Source: Tubulanus polymorphus
Lineage: Eukaryota; Nemertea; Palaeonemertea; Tubulaniformes; Tubulanidae
Reading direction: 5' to 3'
DNA length: 64,000 nt
Assembly (NCBI RefSeq): GCF_964204645.1
Contig: NC_134029.1
Span: forward strand, 15,306,850 to 15,370,849
A program made the translations under genes and the position numbers. Shown here in pieces: positions 1-12,534 of the stretch (its first letter is position 1; each line of letters opens with the position of its first letter). A model generated the notes under the pieces. That model was not told the origin of the DNA. It made no database searches and saw nothing but the letters and a program-made list of their open reading frames with translations.

Positions 1-400
1 ACGTTAGCAGTCTAGAGGCCGCAATTGGTGACCGATTCATTTCAAAGTTGGAACACAAGTAGGATATCATTTTGGCCAGAACCTTATTTATGATTGGGTC
101 GATTCCATTGGAATAATGGCCACCAGGGGCCGACATGAAAAATTACGGTAATAGCCTAGAGGCCTCGAATGTTAACCGATTTATTTTAAACATGGCACAC
201 AAGTAGGCCACTACCCTACTGGGCCACTACCTCACTTGGGCCAAAACCCTATTTAAAATTGGGTCGTTTCGATTCAAATTATGGCTACCAGGGGCCGACC
301 TGAAAAACAACCTTAACAGTCTAGAGGTCGCAATTGTTGACCAATTCAAATTATGGCCATCAGGGCAAAACAACCTGGAGGCTGCAACTGTTGATCAATT
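1..400. repeat. Degenerate tandem repeat, ~150 bp unit
   Basis: About two and a half units that each begin near 'cagtctagaggccgcaatt' and end near 'ccaccaggggccgac'. Units start near 4, 150 and 313, with a fourth very short remnant near 375. The third unit has lost its middle. The window starts inside or at the edge of the array. No coding potential is seen. Confidence 0.7.
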
Positions 401-2150
401 TTTTACACTTTGTGTCTATGTTCTCTAATATCATTCTTATAGAAATGATTGTGGCCATAATATTTCGAACGCATTTACCACAAACCCTGTAACTTCACAT
501 GGCGGCGAATTTCAGGCAGGGGGCATTGGAGGCTCTGCCTCATTCTAGTTTCCTAGACCCCAGTGTTTTCAATTGGTGAAGACAGCGTTTCTCGATTGTC
601 ACCTGAATAATTGGTCTAGTATATATACGCATAGCTTATAGGCGGGGACGTCAGAGTCATCTAGTTGTACCCAAATTCCGTTTGTCATAGTTCAGAATTT
701 TATCTTTTTTTTCACAATCCTGATATTCTTCTGCTATTTTGCCTACAAGGCCCAGAGAACAACCTTCATAAGCAACGAAATTCAGGAATTATGAGTGTTT
801 ATGAAAGCAATTTCAAGGATTCATTAATGCTCGTTCGCCTTCGGCGATCGCGAATAACGTGCAAAGTATGGCATATAAGGTGTGTTCACAAGCCAATATT
901 TAGACCGGTCTAATTTAGAACGGACCAAGCGTTCACACAGGCAAAAATACCGTTCAAAAATAGACCAGCCTAGTTTAGACCGGTCTAATTAGGCATGGTC
1001 TAAAAGATCGAACCAGGTCTGGTACAAATTTGGGACCGGTCTAAATCTATGTGTGTGGACAGAAACTTGTTACCAGGTCCGGTCTAAATCGTAATTCTGC
1101 GATAGATGTCACAACCTCTGCAGTAGAGTGTTAGTCCAGTTTATTAAGTTTTAAATGCTTTGATTACCTAGTGTTATGTCGATCGTGTTGAATCACTTCG
1201 ATTGAGTTAAAAGAATCAGATCTTCTATGGTGCAACATCGGTCGAAGAGAGATATCTTGGTGTTGACTGTCCTTGGCCATTTAACTTCATGTGTTTAATG
1301 TACATTGGAATCAGCATCATACCCATTTGAACTGCAAAATATTCATACAACATGAAAACCTACAGTACATGTATACAGTAATCAAACTTTCACCGATGTT
1401 GGATATTTGAATGAACGTTTGGCTTATTTCAGTATTCTAAAGCAGGAAATAATAAGCCCAATCAATAGGCCCCATTCCCATTGGTACAATTGTATAATGC
1501 GTACAGCTATACCGTACACTCATCAGTCAAGATTGGAGCAATCGGTATACCAAACCTACGTACAGCAAAATGTACAGGCCTACAATGACTTCTGGTATAC
1601 AAGCCGTGACCACATGAACTTTTTGGATCTATTAATGTCAGCAGGTCAGAGAAGGCCTGAGTAAAATTAAATTGCACGGCTCAAATCAATTAGCCTTTCT
1701 GCGTGTGAATACTTCACTCTATTATTTTAAAAATAGGCCTATCGAGTGAATTGGTGCATAGACTTAACTAGACTTTTGGCTAGTCCTGACCAAATCCTAT
1801 CTATATTATAATGGCACCAGTTATAGTAACATCACTGTAGGGCCGACGAGAGGGAAAAAGTTGTGTGTGTAGTACATAGGCATGGTAATACTTAAAACGC
1901 TGTTGTTACCTGTACGGTGATTTCTACAGGTTAGCCGTATGTGAGTACGTTGACGCTCAGACTTGCAATATTGGGATTCGAAACCAAACGAGAAAAAAAA
2001 TCCAGGAAGAAAGACACTCTATATATTTGGATGGATATATGAAAGCTGTGGGTACTGGAGTGTGTAATGTGTAGTGTAGTGTGATCTGTGTGCATTTGTG
2101 GCCAGCACACAGATCACATTGTTCAATGGGGTTTGGTCCAGGACTCACGA
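401..2150. other. No gene recognised
   Basis: AT-rich sequence with only short open frames that show no codon structure or known motif. The only structured part is the AGACCGGTCT cluster near 899-1090, listed separately. Confidence 0.5.
899..1090. repeat. Cluster of AGACCGGTCT-type palindromes
   Basis: The self-complementary motif TAGACCGGTCTAA occurs at about 900 and 976, with diverged half-sites (accaggtctggt, gggaccggtctaaat, ccaggtccggtctaaat) up to 1090. Spacing is irregular. It could be the inner part of a small non-autonomous repeat or a binding-site cluster; nothing in the sequence decides. Confidence 0.5.
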
Positions 2151-2164
2151 GATTTTCAACAACA

Positions 2165-3191
2165 CGGAAGTAACGTGTAATAAATGATGACTCAAATTCA
2201 AATTCAAATCAATTTATTCATCATAAAAAACAGACAAGTTTGTTGATGATACATGAATTAAAGGATTACAATGTGACACATTTAACATGATAAAATATTG
2301 ATTATATACATAATGAAAAACCGACGTAATACTTTCAAATGAGGTTAACGCAAATAACAATTTACATTATCATTATCATTATCAATCAGATGTTGACAAT
2401 TCTACGAGTCGTATTAATATGACACTATTGTTTAATTAATTATTTAATACATTGATTGGTGTATTTCGCCACATTCAGTAAATCACTACCAGTACTTATT
2501 TGGTTATTAAAAACAGCTGACAATTCTTCAAGATTATTTATATTTATCATATACTTATCACGTGGAATGGAAAATTTATTGCACCTAAACAGGAAATGTT
2601 CTTCATTTTCTACTAATTGACAACTTGCACAAAGACGATCATTGGGCTCTAGACCTAAATATCTCCCTTTTTCAATCATAAGTCCATGCGAAGAAGTCCT
2701 CAATTTGCAAACAGATGATCTCATAGAAAAGTTTTTAATACATATTCAGTATTTTTCCAGATAGAAGCCTTTTTTGATTTTGTTATAGAAGATGTATCTG
2801 CTGTATGATTAATGTCGTTAATTTCGGATTTCCAATAGGCTATAAAATGATTTTGTAATGACACTTTTACCAGTTTAATATTTCCTCTAAAGCTATCCCA
2901 AATATGCGAGAGCTGCAATATACACAGAAGTTCTTTAATACCTGACTGATAATTGTTAGGCTTATCTATATCACCTATACTATCCAGGAATGATGTATGT
3001 ACAAGCGATTCATTTTTTGATGAGCTCATAATGGAGCACCAATATTTCACAACTGAAGATAAAATGGCTATATACAGAGGAAATTGTCCTAGGTCCCCTA
3101 ACATAGGGAGAACAGGAGATCTCCTGTTTATACCTAAAATTATGCGGTAGAACTTCATTGACTTGACTTGAATTGCATGACTACCTACCAC
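2165..3191 (-). mobile_element. LINE (non-LTR) 3' fragment
   Basis: Minus-strand 3' end of a non-LTR retrotransposon. Two adjacent frames (2721-3191 and 2440-2724) carry the typical C-terminal region: an 'ILGINRRSPVLPMLGDLGQ' stretch and a cysteine/histidine cluster of form CxxC...HFLFRC before the stop. The 3' UTR runs to about 2170 and ends in a 'gatttgaatttgaatttg' tail, the usual simple-repeat tail of such elements. Reverse transcriptase and endonuclease domains are absent, so it is a 5'-truncated insertion. It abuts the R2 repeat at 3191. Confidence 0.75.
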
Positions 3192-3660
3192 CCCTCATTA
3201 TTGTTGGAAAACTAAACGTTCGGCACTGACTAAAAATTAGTAATAACATTTCAGAAAAAATTTTAACTTAGGTTCTATCTCATTTTTATTTTACAATTGC
3301 GATTGGTATAATTTTTTTTTAAACGGCCGTTAAGGCTTCATGTTTCGTCTGCAATTCACTGCAAATAGTTACGCAACTACGCACATTTCAGTGTTTTTGG
3401 CAGCTGTACACTCAATCGGTACCGTTCGTGACTAGCTTCACTGCGGAATTATCATTAATTAACATCGCCATATCACATTATCAACTTATATTGCGCCTTA
3501 AAACCCTAACAGCCGAAATAATTGAAATGCACACACGATTTATATCATTGAAAATTGAGAGAGTGGCCATGTTTGTGTTTGCTGGTTCGCGTAAATCCCG
3601 CGCGGTGGCGCAACCGCGCGGAGTGGGCCGATACGTCCAGTAGTAGTCCAGTGATTTACC
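3192..3660 (-). repeat. Dispersed repeat R2, minus-strand copy
   Basis: About 470 bp that recurs, diverged, at 38,120-38,540 (plus), partly at 24,190-24,430 (plus) and 10,893-10,986 (plus). Shared landmarks are a GC-rich inverted motif (ccgcgcgg...ccgcgcgg), 'tttacgcgaa.cagca', 'aaacatggccac' and 'cagtgaattgcagac'. No open frame is conserved, so it is probably a non-autonomous element. Confidence 0.65.
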
Positions 3661-4600
3661 CACTGTGCCATAGAACGTAACTGCAGGGTGGATGAAATTT
3701 GATTTACAAATGGCCTAGCCTCACCTAACCCAAACTCTATTCTTTCACGCATGCGCGTTTGCAGATCATAGGAACTCACGTACGGCGTTTGTAGGGAACT
3801 CACGAAAGGTTAACCTGTGGATATCACCGTACAGTCACGTACGGGTAACAACTTCGTACTTAAAATGGCAATGGCTACTATATAACAGGCCTATAGACAA
3901 ACAAATACCGGTAGGCTTTCTTAGCTTCCAAACTTCACAACCGAACCAACTGACCAACCAGTATATTCTAGTCCCAGTACGCACCAACCGGCACAGGCCT
4001 AACACTGTTTGTCAACTGTGTGTACCGTAGTAGGCTATCGATAATCACCTGATACTTTTCTATCGTTTGTTTTCTCTCTGAGACGAACGTAATTCTAGTA
4101 GCCACCCGCGACTCAACGACCTTCATTTAAACTAGATCAATTTAAAATTTATTCATTGATGCTTTTGGTTACATGAACTGATCAGCAATATATAATTAAA
4201 TTAAATAACCGGATTGACAAGAAATCAATAATATAAAAGAGGTAACAAACAAATGCCCATAAACCTGTCAGTCTCGCGAACGCCGGGCTCGTAAACTCTT
4301 TGACTCGAACCCGCTGAGCAAAAAATTCATAGAATTGACTTTGGAATTGATGGTGGAGAAGAGCGGGAATAATTCGATAGTTCTTCCTCAAAAAGAAGAG
4401 AGAAAAGTCGGAAGAAAACACAACATGGCTACTAATTGGACGGGGCCAAATTTCCGATGTTTACGGCTCGACAGTGCCTTTATAACGTGGATTTATCAAA
4501 ATTCCCATGCAGTATCTGGAGATTGAAGTGAGCCGAAGGATATCATACGGATTGTATCGGCAACAGCGGTAAGGTAAGGAAGCCTTTACACTTTCAACAA
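3661..4600. other. No gene recognised
   Basis: Unique-looking intergenic sequence. Open frames here are short and show no recognisable domain. Confidence 0.45.
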
Positions 4601-6430
4601 AAACTGTGTGGAAAAGGGAAAAAGAAAAATAAATATAGCTGCAAAGCAGCGATAACGGGTTTCTGCCTTGCTGGATAAGGAGCACCATCTAGGGGTCAGC
4701 TGATAACATGGCTATATTGATCCACATGAGATACTACGCAAAAAGTTCTAATGTACCAAGGTTAGGGGAAATGACACTGAGAATAACAAAGATACGGTAC
4801 TTTAACCGTGCCCAAGTTGCCGGTTAGCGTACTATAGAATTACAATCGAAAAAACTGATGCTAGAATGAGTTTTCACCATTAACGCCCCCTAGTGGTTAG
4901 AATAGGAACTAATTATGTCAGGAATTCGTTGTACAGGTACGTGTATATCACTTTTCATAGAAATCCCTTTATCCGCTTAGTAGATATCAATTAAAAGGCA
5001 TTTCCAGCAGCTTGTAGGTGGCGCTCCTAGAGAACCAAATGAGTTACCTACTTAAACCATACATCAATACACGTGTCTTGTAAAGGGCTACTAACCACAC
5101 ATTCAAACAACGATTCTATTGGCAACGGTTAAGAACCTAGGAGCAGAAATCGTTGTTTTCACAGTCCCCTGGTTGTAGTTACTTAAACTAATCACGCAGG
5201 TTGCCATATTACACACATTTCTATGTACTTATACCAAGTTTTGTGATGTGCATAATAATCAGACCGCATTACATGCGAAAAATGGATGCTTAAATGAGTT
5301 TTAAAAATTTACGCCCCCTTGTGGTTAAAATAGGAAGTAATTATGTGAGGGGTTCTTTGTATTTAGTAACGAGGTACATGTGAATCAATTTTTATAGAAA
5401 TCCATTCACACGCTTAGTCGATATAGATGAAAATGCGTTATCCAGCATTTTATAGGTGGCGCTACTGGAGAACCATATGAGTTACATAGTTATGCCATAT
5501 ATCAATACAAGCGTCTTCGCAAGGGCTACTGATCACTCGTAGCAACCACGATTCTCCAACGGTTAAAGAACTAGGAGCAAAAATCTCATTAAAAAATTTG
5601 GGGGCCCATTTTTGAGCCCGTAGAGCCCAAACGGTTAATCGTAGATATGGCGTGCCAATGACTTTTTTAACCTCCGGGCTGTTATGAACAACTTTCGTGC
5701 TCGCCCGAAGCTGAAAAGTCAAAGACAAAAAATTTTCTCACGCAGTAACTTTTCGATGTCATAATTTTCAAACGTAAAGCACGCCCTGGTGGGTGTACGG
5801 GGTCCCAAATCAAAGATCCCTTCGACCTACCTCAAGGTACCTGTGTTCCGTACATCTCACGAAAGTTTCAAGTAAATCCGTCAAGGAATATTGTAATGCT
5901 AGCAGAAGAATATATTCATCCAGGCTCTCGCGTATCGATAGCTGCATTCATTAGCTCTATCCAGGGAAGTTACTGCAAGGATGCTATTGCTTGTACGTAC
6001 GTATATGCGGCTCAAACAAGGCTATAAAAATTCCTCAGTTGCGTTCACTCGAGAATGACCTATTTCAACGGCAAAACAATCGTCTCGTAGAGTGATAAAA
6101 ATACTTTTTACTACTGATCTAGAACAGGGCTCTCTATCACTGTATATGCGGATACGCACTCAAATACACGTACTGCGGCACTGTGGGAATAAGACACGTA
6201 GGCAATACACATACGTAGATGGATACTGTTTGAATCGGGCTCAAATTTCGATGTTTAGAGGCTCACAGTGAGTAAACAGTGGCATTCTGATTAATATTAT
6301 ATACAGCATTTGTCAATGCAGCATAATACTTGTGATACAGAATGGTTTCGCCGACAGTGGAAGTAAGTTGCAGTTGTTTTTATCCTTTCAGTAAGATCCA
6401 GTGTGAAAAAGAATATAATAATATTAATAA
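4600..6430 (+). repeat. Repeat R1, copy A
   Basis: First of two direct copies of a ~1.8 kb unit. Landmarks: 'gctgcaaagcagcgataacggg' at 4638, two internal sub-copies containing 'acgcccccta/tgtggtta' at about 4884 and 5314 (430 bp apart), and the 'gagcccaaacggttaatcg' block near 5625. The same blocks recur in copy B about 1.8-1.9 kb later and inverted at 33.2-35.0 kb. No coding region was found. Confidence 0.8.
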
Positions 6431-8196
6431 ATATAGCTGCAAAGCAGCGATAACGGGCTTCTGCCTTGCTGGATACAATATCGTTCAAGGGTGCGTGCAA
6501 ACATTTCACCGAAAGTAGCGCCACCTAGGGGTCAACTTATGACATGGATATGTTGACCCACAAGGGCTACTACGCGCATAGTACTTATGTACCAAGTTTA
6601 GAGGAAATCGAGAATAGCGAAGATACAGTATTTTACTTTTCCCTAGTGGCAGTTGTATGAACTAATTTTGGCGGTTTGCGTACTTTCCTTATGTATATGT
6701 ACTCACACCAGGTTTTTGTTTAGGTCTATCATAAAATGACTGAATTACACGTAAGGAAACGGATGTTGGAATGAGTTTTCGAAATGTACGCGCCCTACTG
6801 GTTAGAATAGGAACTTATAATGTGAGGGGTTCGTTGTATCTCATATCCAGGTATACGTGTATCAATTTTCATAGAAATCCCTCTATCCGCTTAGTAGATA
6901 TGAATAAAAATGTATTTCCAGCAAAATGTAGGTGGTGCTCCTGAGGAACCATATAAGTTACCTACTTAAACCATACATCACTTCAAGTATCTTGAAAAGG
7001 GCTGCTAACTACACATTGTAACCTCGATTCTATCGCCAACGGTTAAGGACCTAGGACTAAAATGGTAGTTTTCACAGTCCCCTGGTGGCAGTTGTATGAA
7101 CTATTTATGCAGGATGGCATATTACACACATGTCTTTGTACTTATACCAAGTTTTGTGATTTTCACAATAAACAGACCGCATTAAATGCGAAAAATGGAT
7201 GCTGAAATCGATTTTTCAAAATTTACGCCCCTAGTGGTTAAAATGGGAACTAATCATATGAGGGGTTCGTTTCGTTTAGTAACCAGGTACATGTGTGTCA
7301 ATTTTTATAGAAATCCATTGATGCCCTTAGTCGATATAGATGAAAATGCGTATTCCAGCGTCTTATAGGTGGCGCTACTGGCGAACCATATGAGCTACAT
7401 AGTTATACCATACATCAATACAAGCGTCTTCGCAATGGCTACTGGTCACTCGTTGCAACCACAATTCTATCTCCACCGGTTAAGGAGCTAGGAGCAAAAA
7501 TCTTTGAAAAATTTTGGGGCCCATTTTCGAGCCCGTAGAGCCCAAACGGTTAATCGCAGATAGGGCGTGCCAGTGACGTTTTTAGCCTCCAGGCTGTTAT
7601 GAACAACTTTCGTGCTCGGCCGGAGCTGAAAACTCAAAGACAAAAATTGTTCTCACACTAACTTTTCGATGTCAGAATTTTCAAAAGTAAAACGCCCCCT
7701 GGTGGGTAAACGGGGACCCCAATCAAAGATCCCTTCGACTTACCTCAAGGTACCTGCGATCCGTACATCTCACGAAAGTTTCAAGTAAATCCGCCAAGGA
7801 ATATTGTAATGCTAACAGAATATAGCCATCCAGGCTCTCGCGTATAGATACCGTAGCTGCATTCATTAGCTCTATCCAGGGAAGTTACTGCAAGGATGCT
7901 ATTGCTTGTATATGTGGCACAAAAAATTCCTCAGTTGCGTTCACTCGAGACTGACCCCATTCAGTGCGCCACATATATATAAAGATACTAAAAAACTACG
8001 GATCTAGTACACACGCTCTATCACTGCTTATAGGGACACTGACACAAACAGACGCACTGACGCGCTGTGGGAATGACACGTAGGCAATACACATACGTAG
8101 ATGGATACTGTTTGAATCGGGCTTAAATTTCGATGTTTAGAGGCGCACAGTGAGTAAACAGTGCAATTCTGATTAATATCACGTACAGTATTTGTC

Positions 8197-8197
<1 letters not shown>
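6431..8197 (+). repeat. Repeat R1, copy B
   Basis: Second direct copy of R1, including both 430 bp sub-copies (about 6785 and 7225) and the 'gagcccaaacggttaatcg' block near 7540. It ends in a long (TAA)n-like microsatellite and the hairpins at 8370-8453. Divergence from copy A is moderate, so the duplication is not recent. Confidence 0.8.
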
Positions 8198-8236
<39 letters not shown>

Positions 8237-8354
8237 GTAATAATAGTAATAATAGTAATAATAGTAATAATAGTAATAATAGTTAGTAATAATAGTAATA
8301 ATAGTAATAATAGTTAGTAATAATAGTAATAATAGTAATAATAATAATAATAAT
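8198..8354. repeat. (AAT/AGT)n microsatellite
   Basis: Uninterrupted run of AAT triplets grading into AATAGT units, about 155 bp. An equivalent AGTAAT array sits at the same place in the inverted R1 copy (34,270-34,385), so the microsatellite is part of the R1 element rather than independent. Confidence 0.9.
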
Positions 8355-8369
8355 CAGCAGGAATACAAT

Positions 8370-8453
8370 AGGGTTTCTGCGAAGGCAGCAGAAAACCCTT
8401 ATAATAATCACGCGAATCTCAATAGGGTTTTCTGTGAAGAAACAGAAAACCCT
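8370..8453. repeat. Two hairpins, GGGTTTCTGC...GCAGAAAACCC type
   Basis: Inverted repeats at 8370-8399 and 8424-8453, each with a 10-13 bp stem and a short loop. Three more (34,070-34,099; 34,127-34,155; 34,219-34,244) lie beside the microsatellite of the inverted R1 copy. The repeated hairpins beside a simple repeat suggest an R1 terminal or internal structure. Confidence 0.7.
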
Positions 8454-8640
8454 AAATATTTTAGGAACAGATTATTTTGATGATAAACCTCAACAAGTAA
8501 AAATACCAGCTTCAAAAACTATTTCTATTTCAAATAAACCTTACATGGAAAATGTTAGAAATTATATTGATTCACTTAAGAATTCATTAATTCAAAAAAT
8601 CATAAAAAAGCCCTTCGAAATTAGTAGAAACTGTGTATAC
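8454..8640 (+). pseudogene. Polinton DNA polymerase B, N-terminal fragment
   Basis: A 40-codon plus-strand piece (about 8458-8577) reads 'YFDDKPQQVKIPASK' then 'KPYMENVRNYIDSL', the same segment found in minus orientation near 17,400-17,520 and 55,650-55,770 in the two larger Polinton copies. It starts immediately after an R1 hairpin with no intervening Polinton sequence and stops abruptly at 8577. It is a transposed or filler fragment and cannot function. Confidence 0.8.
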
Positions 8641-10892
8641 AGTAAGCCCTCAACAGAGGTGACGTCAGGAACACCCATGCTCACATCTAGATAACAGTTA
8701 GCATGTGCTGAAATTGCCGATTTATTAGTCGTATTGCAGGAAACGACTGGAATGATAATCAGTAGCATATTTATCACTTGTGAAAATATTACTTCATAGC
8801 AAAAGTATGACACGATATTCTATTTGATTGAATCCTTCATTGCAAAGGACACGTGTTCCAAGTTCACCATCTTTAAATTCCAAACTTTTATTTTTTCCAT
8901 TCCAGAAATTTTATAACTATGCCTTCGCGTTCTAAGAAATCGACCCTCTAAACCTTCGACCTTCATTACATGTGACTCATTTACAATATTCGAGATATCA
9001 ACAATTTCGAAATTATGTTCTTGTGATACAAAGGAATTCAGTTGGTTGTAATTAGTTGGAAAACTATTCCGATTCGATTTTTTGTCTTTTTTTACTAAAA
9101 CATCCTAAATCGATTCGACGCTATGGATTTAGTTACAGCGCATCATCAAATACATCGAAAGACCAACCGATGACCTCTCGTAACCTCTGTTACCTTTTGA
9201 CATACAGACATTTCATTCGTTCCTTGTTCTGTATTCGCTAGATGGCACGAGTATACGATATTCCTCAGTCCAGACTTCTGTACGTAACCATGCCTCGCCT
9301 GCTGATAAGCGATGGCTAACCTGACCTCGGCCACTAGGCTAATCGAGACGTCTGCGTGTGCCGTTTTCAGCAGTGTCACAGTTGCTATGCAACTATAGTA
9401 ACTATTGGATTAGAATACATTATCAATAGATTTAGCTACACAACAATCATTTCCCTAGTTTTTTGAGAAAAATATTAATACATGTTTTCGTTTTTAGCGG
9501 GTTATAATATTTGCGGAAAATTTAATACTTAACAGAAAATAGGCGACTATTAGGATTTAAGTGATTTGGACGGTGGGCAGACGCCGATTTATTTGACATG
9601 TCACATTTTTAATCTTGTTGATCGCGTTTTCAACAGGGTCGGGTTTCGGGTTTCACGAAGGGGGATTAAGCCCCCTCAATCCGGTTAATTGGTTAATTCA
9701 AATTTACATTTTGAAGCTAATTTTTGATGCCCATTTCACAAACGCAGATATCTAATATAACTAAGGAGATGACGAATCAGAGTAAATCGGCTAATTCGCA
9801 TTTGTTACTACAAATATTGCCTAAATACTGCACTCTTTTTGAAGCGATACTCGCACGCAAACAACGCCAAAACTGAAATAAGTTGACGATGCCAGTATTG
9901 AAGATAATTACTTCGAACGCACTTTCAACATACATACCACAAAACAATCTGTGCATAATTAGCGACTGGGCTGGTCATTTTATGAATGATAGTTACTTCA
10001 CCGTATAGGACTAATGTACTTTGGGAAACTAATTAGGAATTAACTCCGAAGGTAATTACAACTAATTCACTTTTCCCTTATTAGCGATTGTGAAAGAGAT
10101 TTAATCAGCGAATTAACTAACTAATTAATTAAGCATTTTTCATCCCAATTATCACATAAACCAGACCCAGGGTATTAATCCAATTGGCTGCGTGAATAAC
10201 TATGGACTCTAAAACGAAATGCCATGGAATATTTAGCTCGCTTTTATCGAAATGATGACGTAGTTACGTTGATGGATGTCAGAGTCTGGCAGTGATCCAA
10301 ATAAAAAAGTTGCCGTTGTTAGAATTAAAAACTTTACGAGGATTTCGCTTATTTCACAAAACACCCAACAAATAAAGAAAGAGTTTAACACGTGTAATAT
10401 ATTTCATATATACATTCATTAATATCCACAGCTACATTACAAATGTCGCAACTTAGTGACGTAGCTTACAGCTGCTGGGTGGCTGAGTTCAGGTTGCCGC
10501 TCGCGGTCAGCAGACATGGTTACGCAATCATGTTTAGACGTCTGGGTTGGTTTGCGCCATCACGTGGCGATTTGTTGTCCAGGTCGAGGTCGAGGCTGTT
10601 TATCATCAGCAGACGAGACGTGGTTACGTTAAAATGTCTGGACTGCAGAATAGCGTATACCAGCGCCACCTGGCGAATAAGTAACGACAAACGAATCAGA
10701 CAATTCAATAGGTAACAACCCTCTGGGGAGGTCGTGAGAGGTCGCCTATCAGTTATTTTGAGGTAATCGGTACCCTCTCATTTTTAAGAAGAGATCCAAG
10801 ATCTACACAGATCAATAACAAGACGAATAGTACTATATAGGTTAACTATTTATTTGACGCACGAGATTGCGCTGCTAATGAAAAGAAGCTCC
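8641..10892. other. No gene recognised
   Basis: Intergenic DNA. Open frames up to 90 codons (for example 10,443-10,715) overlap on both strands and lack recognisable domains. No repeat landmarks of R1, R2 or Polinton were seen before 10,893. Confidence 0.45.
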
Positions 10893-10986
10893 ATCAGGTG
10901 AATGATCGGTCGGGTCCCATTCCGCGCGGTTGCCCCACCGCGCGGGATTTACGCGAAGCAGCAGGAACAAACATGGCCACCATTTG
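10893..10986 (+). repeat. Dispersed repeat R2, partial copy
   Basis: Contains the GC-rich inverted motif and 'gcgaagcagcaggaacaaacatggccac' region of R2. The repeat stops where the Polinton copy 1 terminus AGTAATTGG begins at 10,987, consistent with Polinton insertion into an R2 copy. Confidence 0.65.
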
Positions 10987-11083
10987 AGTAATTGGAAAAT
11001 GACGTTTTCAGGCCAGAGGACGGGAGGACGACACATCACTCATCACCAGAAGTAATTCCCCCCCCCCCCCTGATAAATGGGAG
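10987..11083 (+). repeat. Polinton copy 1 left terminal inverted repeat
   Basis: Begins AGTAATTGGAAAAT and matches the left TIR of copy 2 (40,538) and of copy 3 (39,033). Where copies 2 and 3 have a T run before the ATG, this copy has a run of C (about 11,057-11,069). The left-end gene starts at its inner edge. Confidence 0.75.
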
Positions 11084-11392
11084 ACAGAAAAGGATTCTTA
11101 TCGAAAATAAATAACAGAATAAAACCAGCAAAAAAAACCAATTTGAAATAAAAAAGTTAGTTGATGTTACAAAAGAAATTGAACATAAAATATTAAAATT
11201 AGAAAAGATAAAAACTAAATATGGAGAGAAAGTATCAACAAATTTAAGTTACTGTAATGTAAGTACAACGCGAGAATTCAAAGTATTTTTACCTGATCAA
11301 TAGGTTTCATTGAGTACAGAGGAATTAAAAGATTTAGAAGGATTTAAAATAATCTATCATGGAAAAAATGAAGACGGTCATCATGATTTATG
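11078..11392 (+). pseudogene. Polinton left-end small protein, copy 1
   Basis: Roughly 100-codon gene pointing inward from the left TIR, starting 'MGDRKGFLSKINNRI'. The frame breaks near 11,140; the rest is recognisable (ELKDLEGFKIIYHG near 11,330). The same gene sits at the same place in copies 2 and 3. It is lysine-rich, has no signal peptide or TM segment, and I do not recognise its family. Conservation in three copies argues that it was a real viral gene. Confidence 0.6.
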
Positions 11393-11621
11393 AATTGTTG
11401 ATTAAATAATAAAATAAAATAATTAAGAAAATAAATTGATAAAGAATAAAATGATAAAAATAATAAAACAATAAGATTAATTATATATCTAGAATCCGAA
11501 ATGACTTATCTGGACAATTTAATTGCTCCTCATAGATAGACAAAAGTAGTGAGAGATTTAATTGACTCAAAGTAGAAATATTGTTCAATGAATTAATTTT
11601 TTTCGCTGTTTTTCTAAAATA

Positions 11622-12514
11622 TTAATCCATTTTTTTTATTGTGAATTTTGCAATTTCAGAAGTATTTTCATTTTAATAGTAGTAGTTTCAGAATTATGAA
11701 CAACACAAATTTCATTTGATTTTTTATACCAAATAAATCCAATCAAAATGAATACAATTACAAATCCAGTTGTAAAATATAAATATTTATCAAATATTCT
11801 AATATTAGAAGGAGTAGAAATAACAATATTTTCACCATTATTATTAACATTTTCATTATTTATTTTTTCTTTTTATCTTATTTAAATTCTTTTGATTTAA
11901 TTCTTTATTGGCGAGACCATTCATTTTGTTTCTGAGTTTTTTCTTAACAGTTAATTCCTTCAATTCTTCCACCTCGCTCATATATTATAGAAAAATTTTT
12001 ACTTTCAATATTTGAATATGTTATAACTCCAGTTGATAATAATGTCATAAATCCACCTAATTGAAATGATAAATATTCAATCCATTTATTCAATTCAGTT
12101 ATAACTTAATAATCATTTTTTAAATCGGAATTTTCATCTTCAATTGGGTGCATATAATTACATAATTTACTATTACCTTTTAGTACATTTTCTGATATCG
12201 CATCATTAATTCTTGCTATTCTCGCAGTCTCAAAATCTTAAATAATAATAATAATTTTGTCTGATTTCATTGTATCTAATTCATTATAAGTTAAATTTTT
12301 ACTAATAAAACTTTTACATTTCCCAGATGCTATTGATATTTCTAAGTGATGTTTGCAATAAAGATAATATTCATAATTTATTATTTGTAGTAATATTATT
12401 TAAAGCACCATTATCATCTGGTGTTAATTTTGTTTCTGTTATACCTAAATTATCCAAAGTTTTTTCAATTGGGATATCACTATTTTCAGATTTTATTTTC
12501 TTTTCACCACCCAT
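11622..12514 (-). pseudogene. Polinton membrane protein, copy 1
   Basis: Counterpart of the copy 2 gene at 41,971-42,865, with several frameshifts and stops. Recognisable parts are the N-terminal lysine-rich segment near 12,500, the YYLYCKHHLEIS region near 12,350, and the C-terminal hydrophobic segment near 11,750. Function unknown; see the copy 2 entry. Confidence 0.65.
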
Positions 12515-12534
12515 TTTTATAACAAAAAATTAGT

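Noticed and set aside
8198-8354. CRISPR-like array
   Set aside because: Simple triplet microsatellite with no spacers, in a eukaryotic genome.
10443-10715. 90-codon plus frame
   Set aside because: Overlapping frames on both strands, no domain, no splice or repeat context that supports coding.
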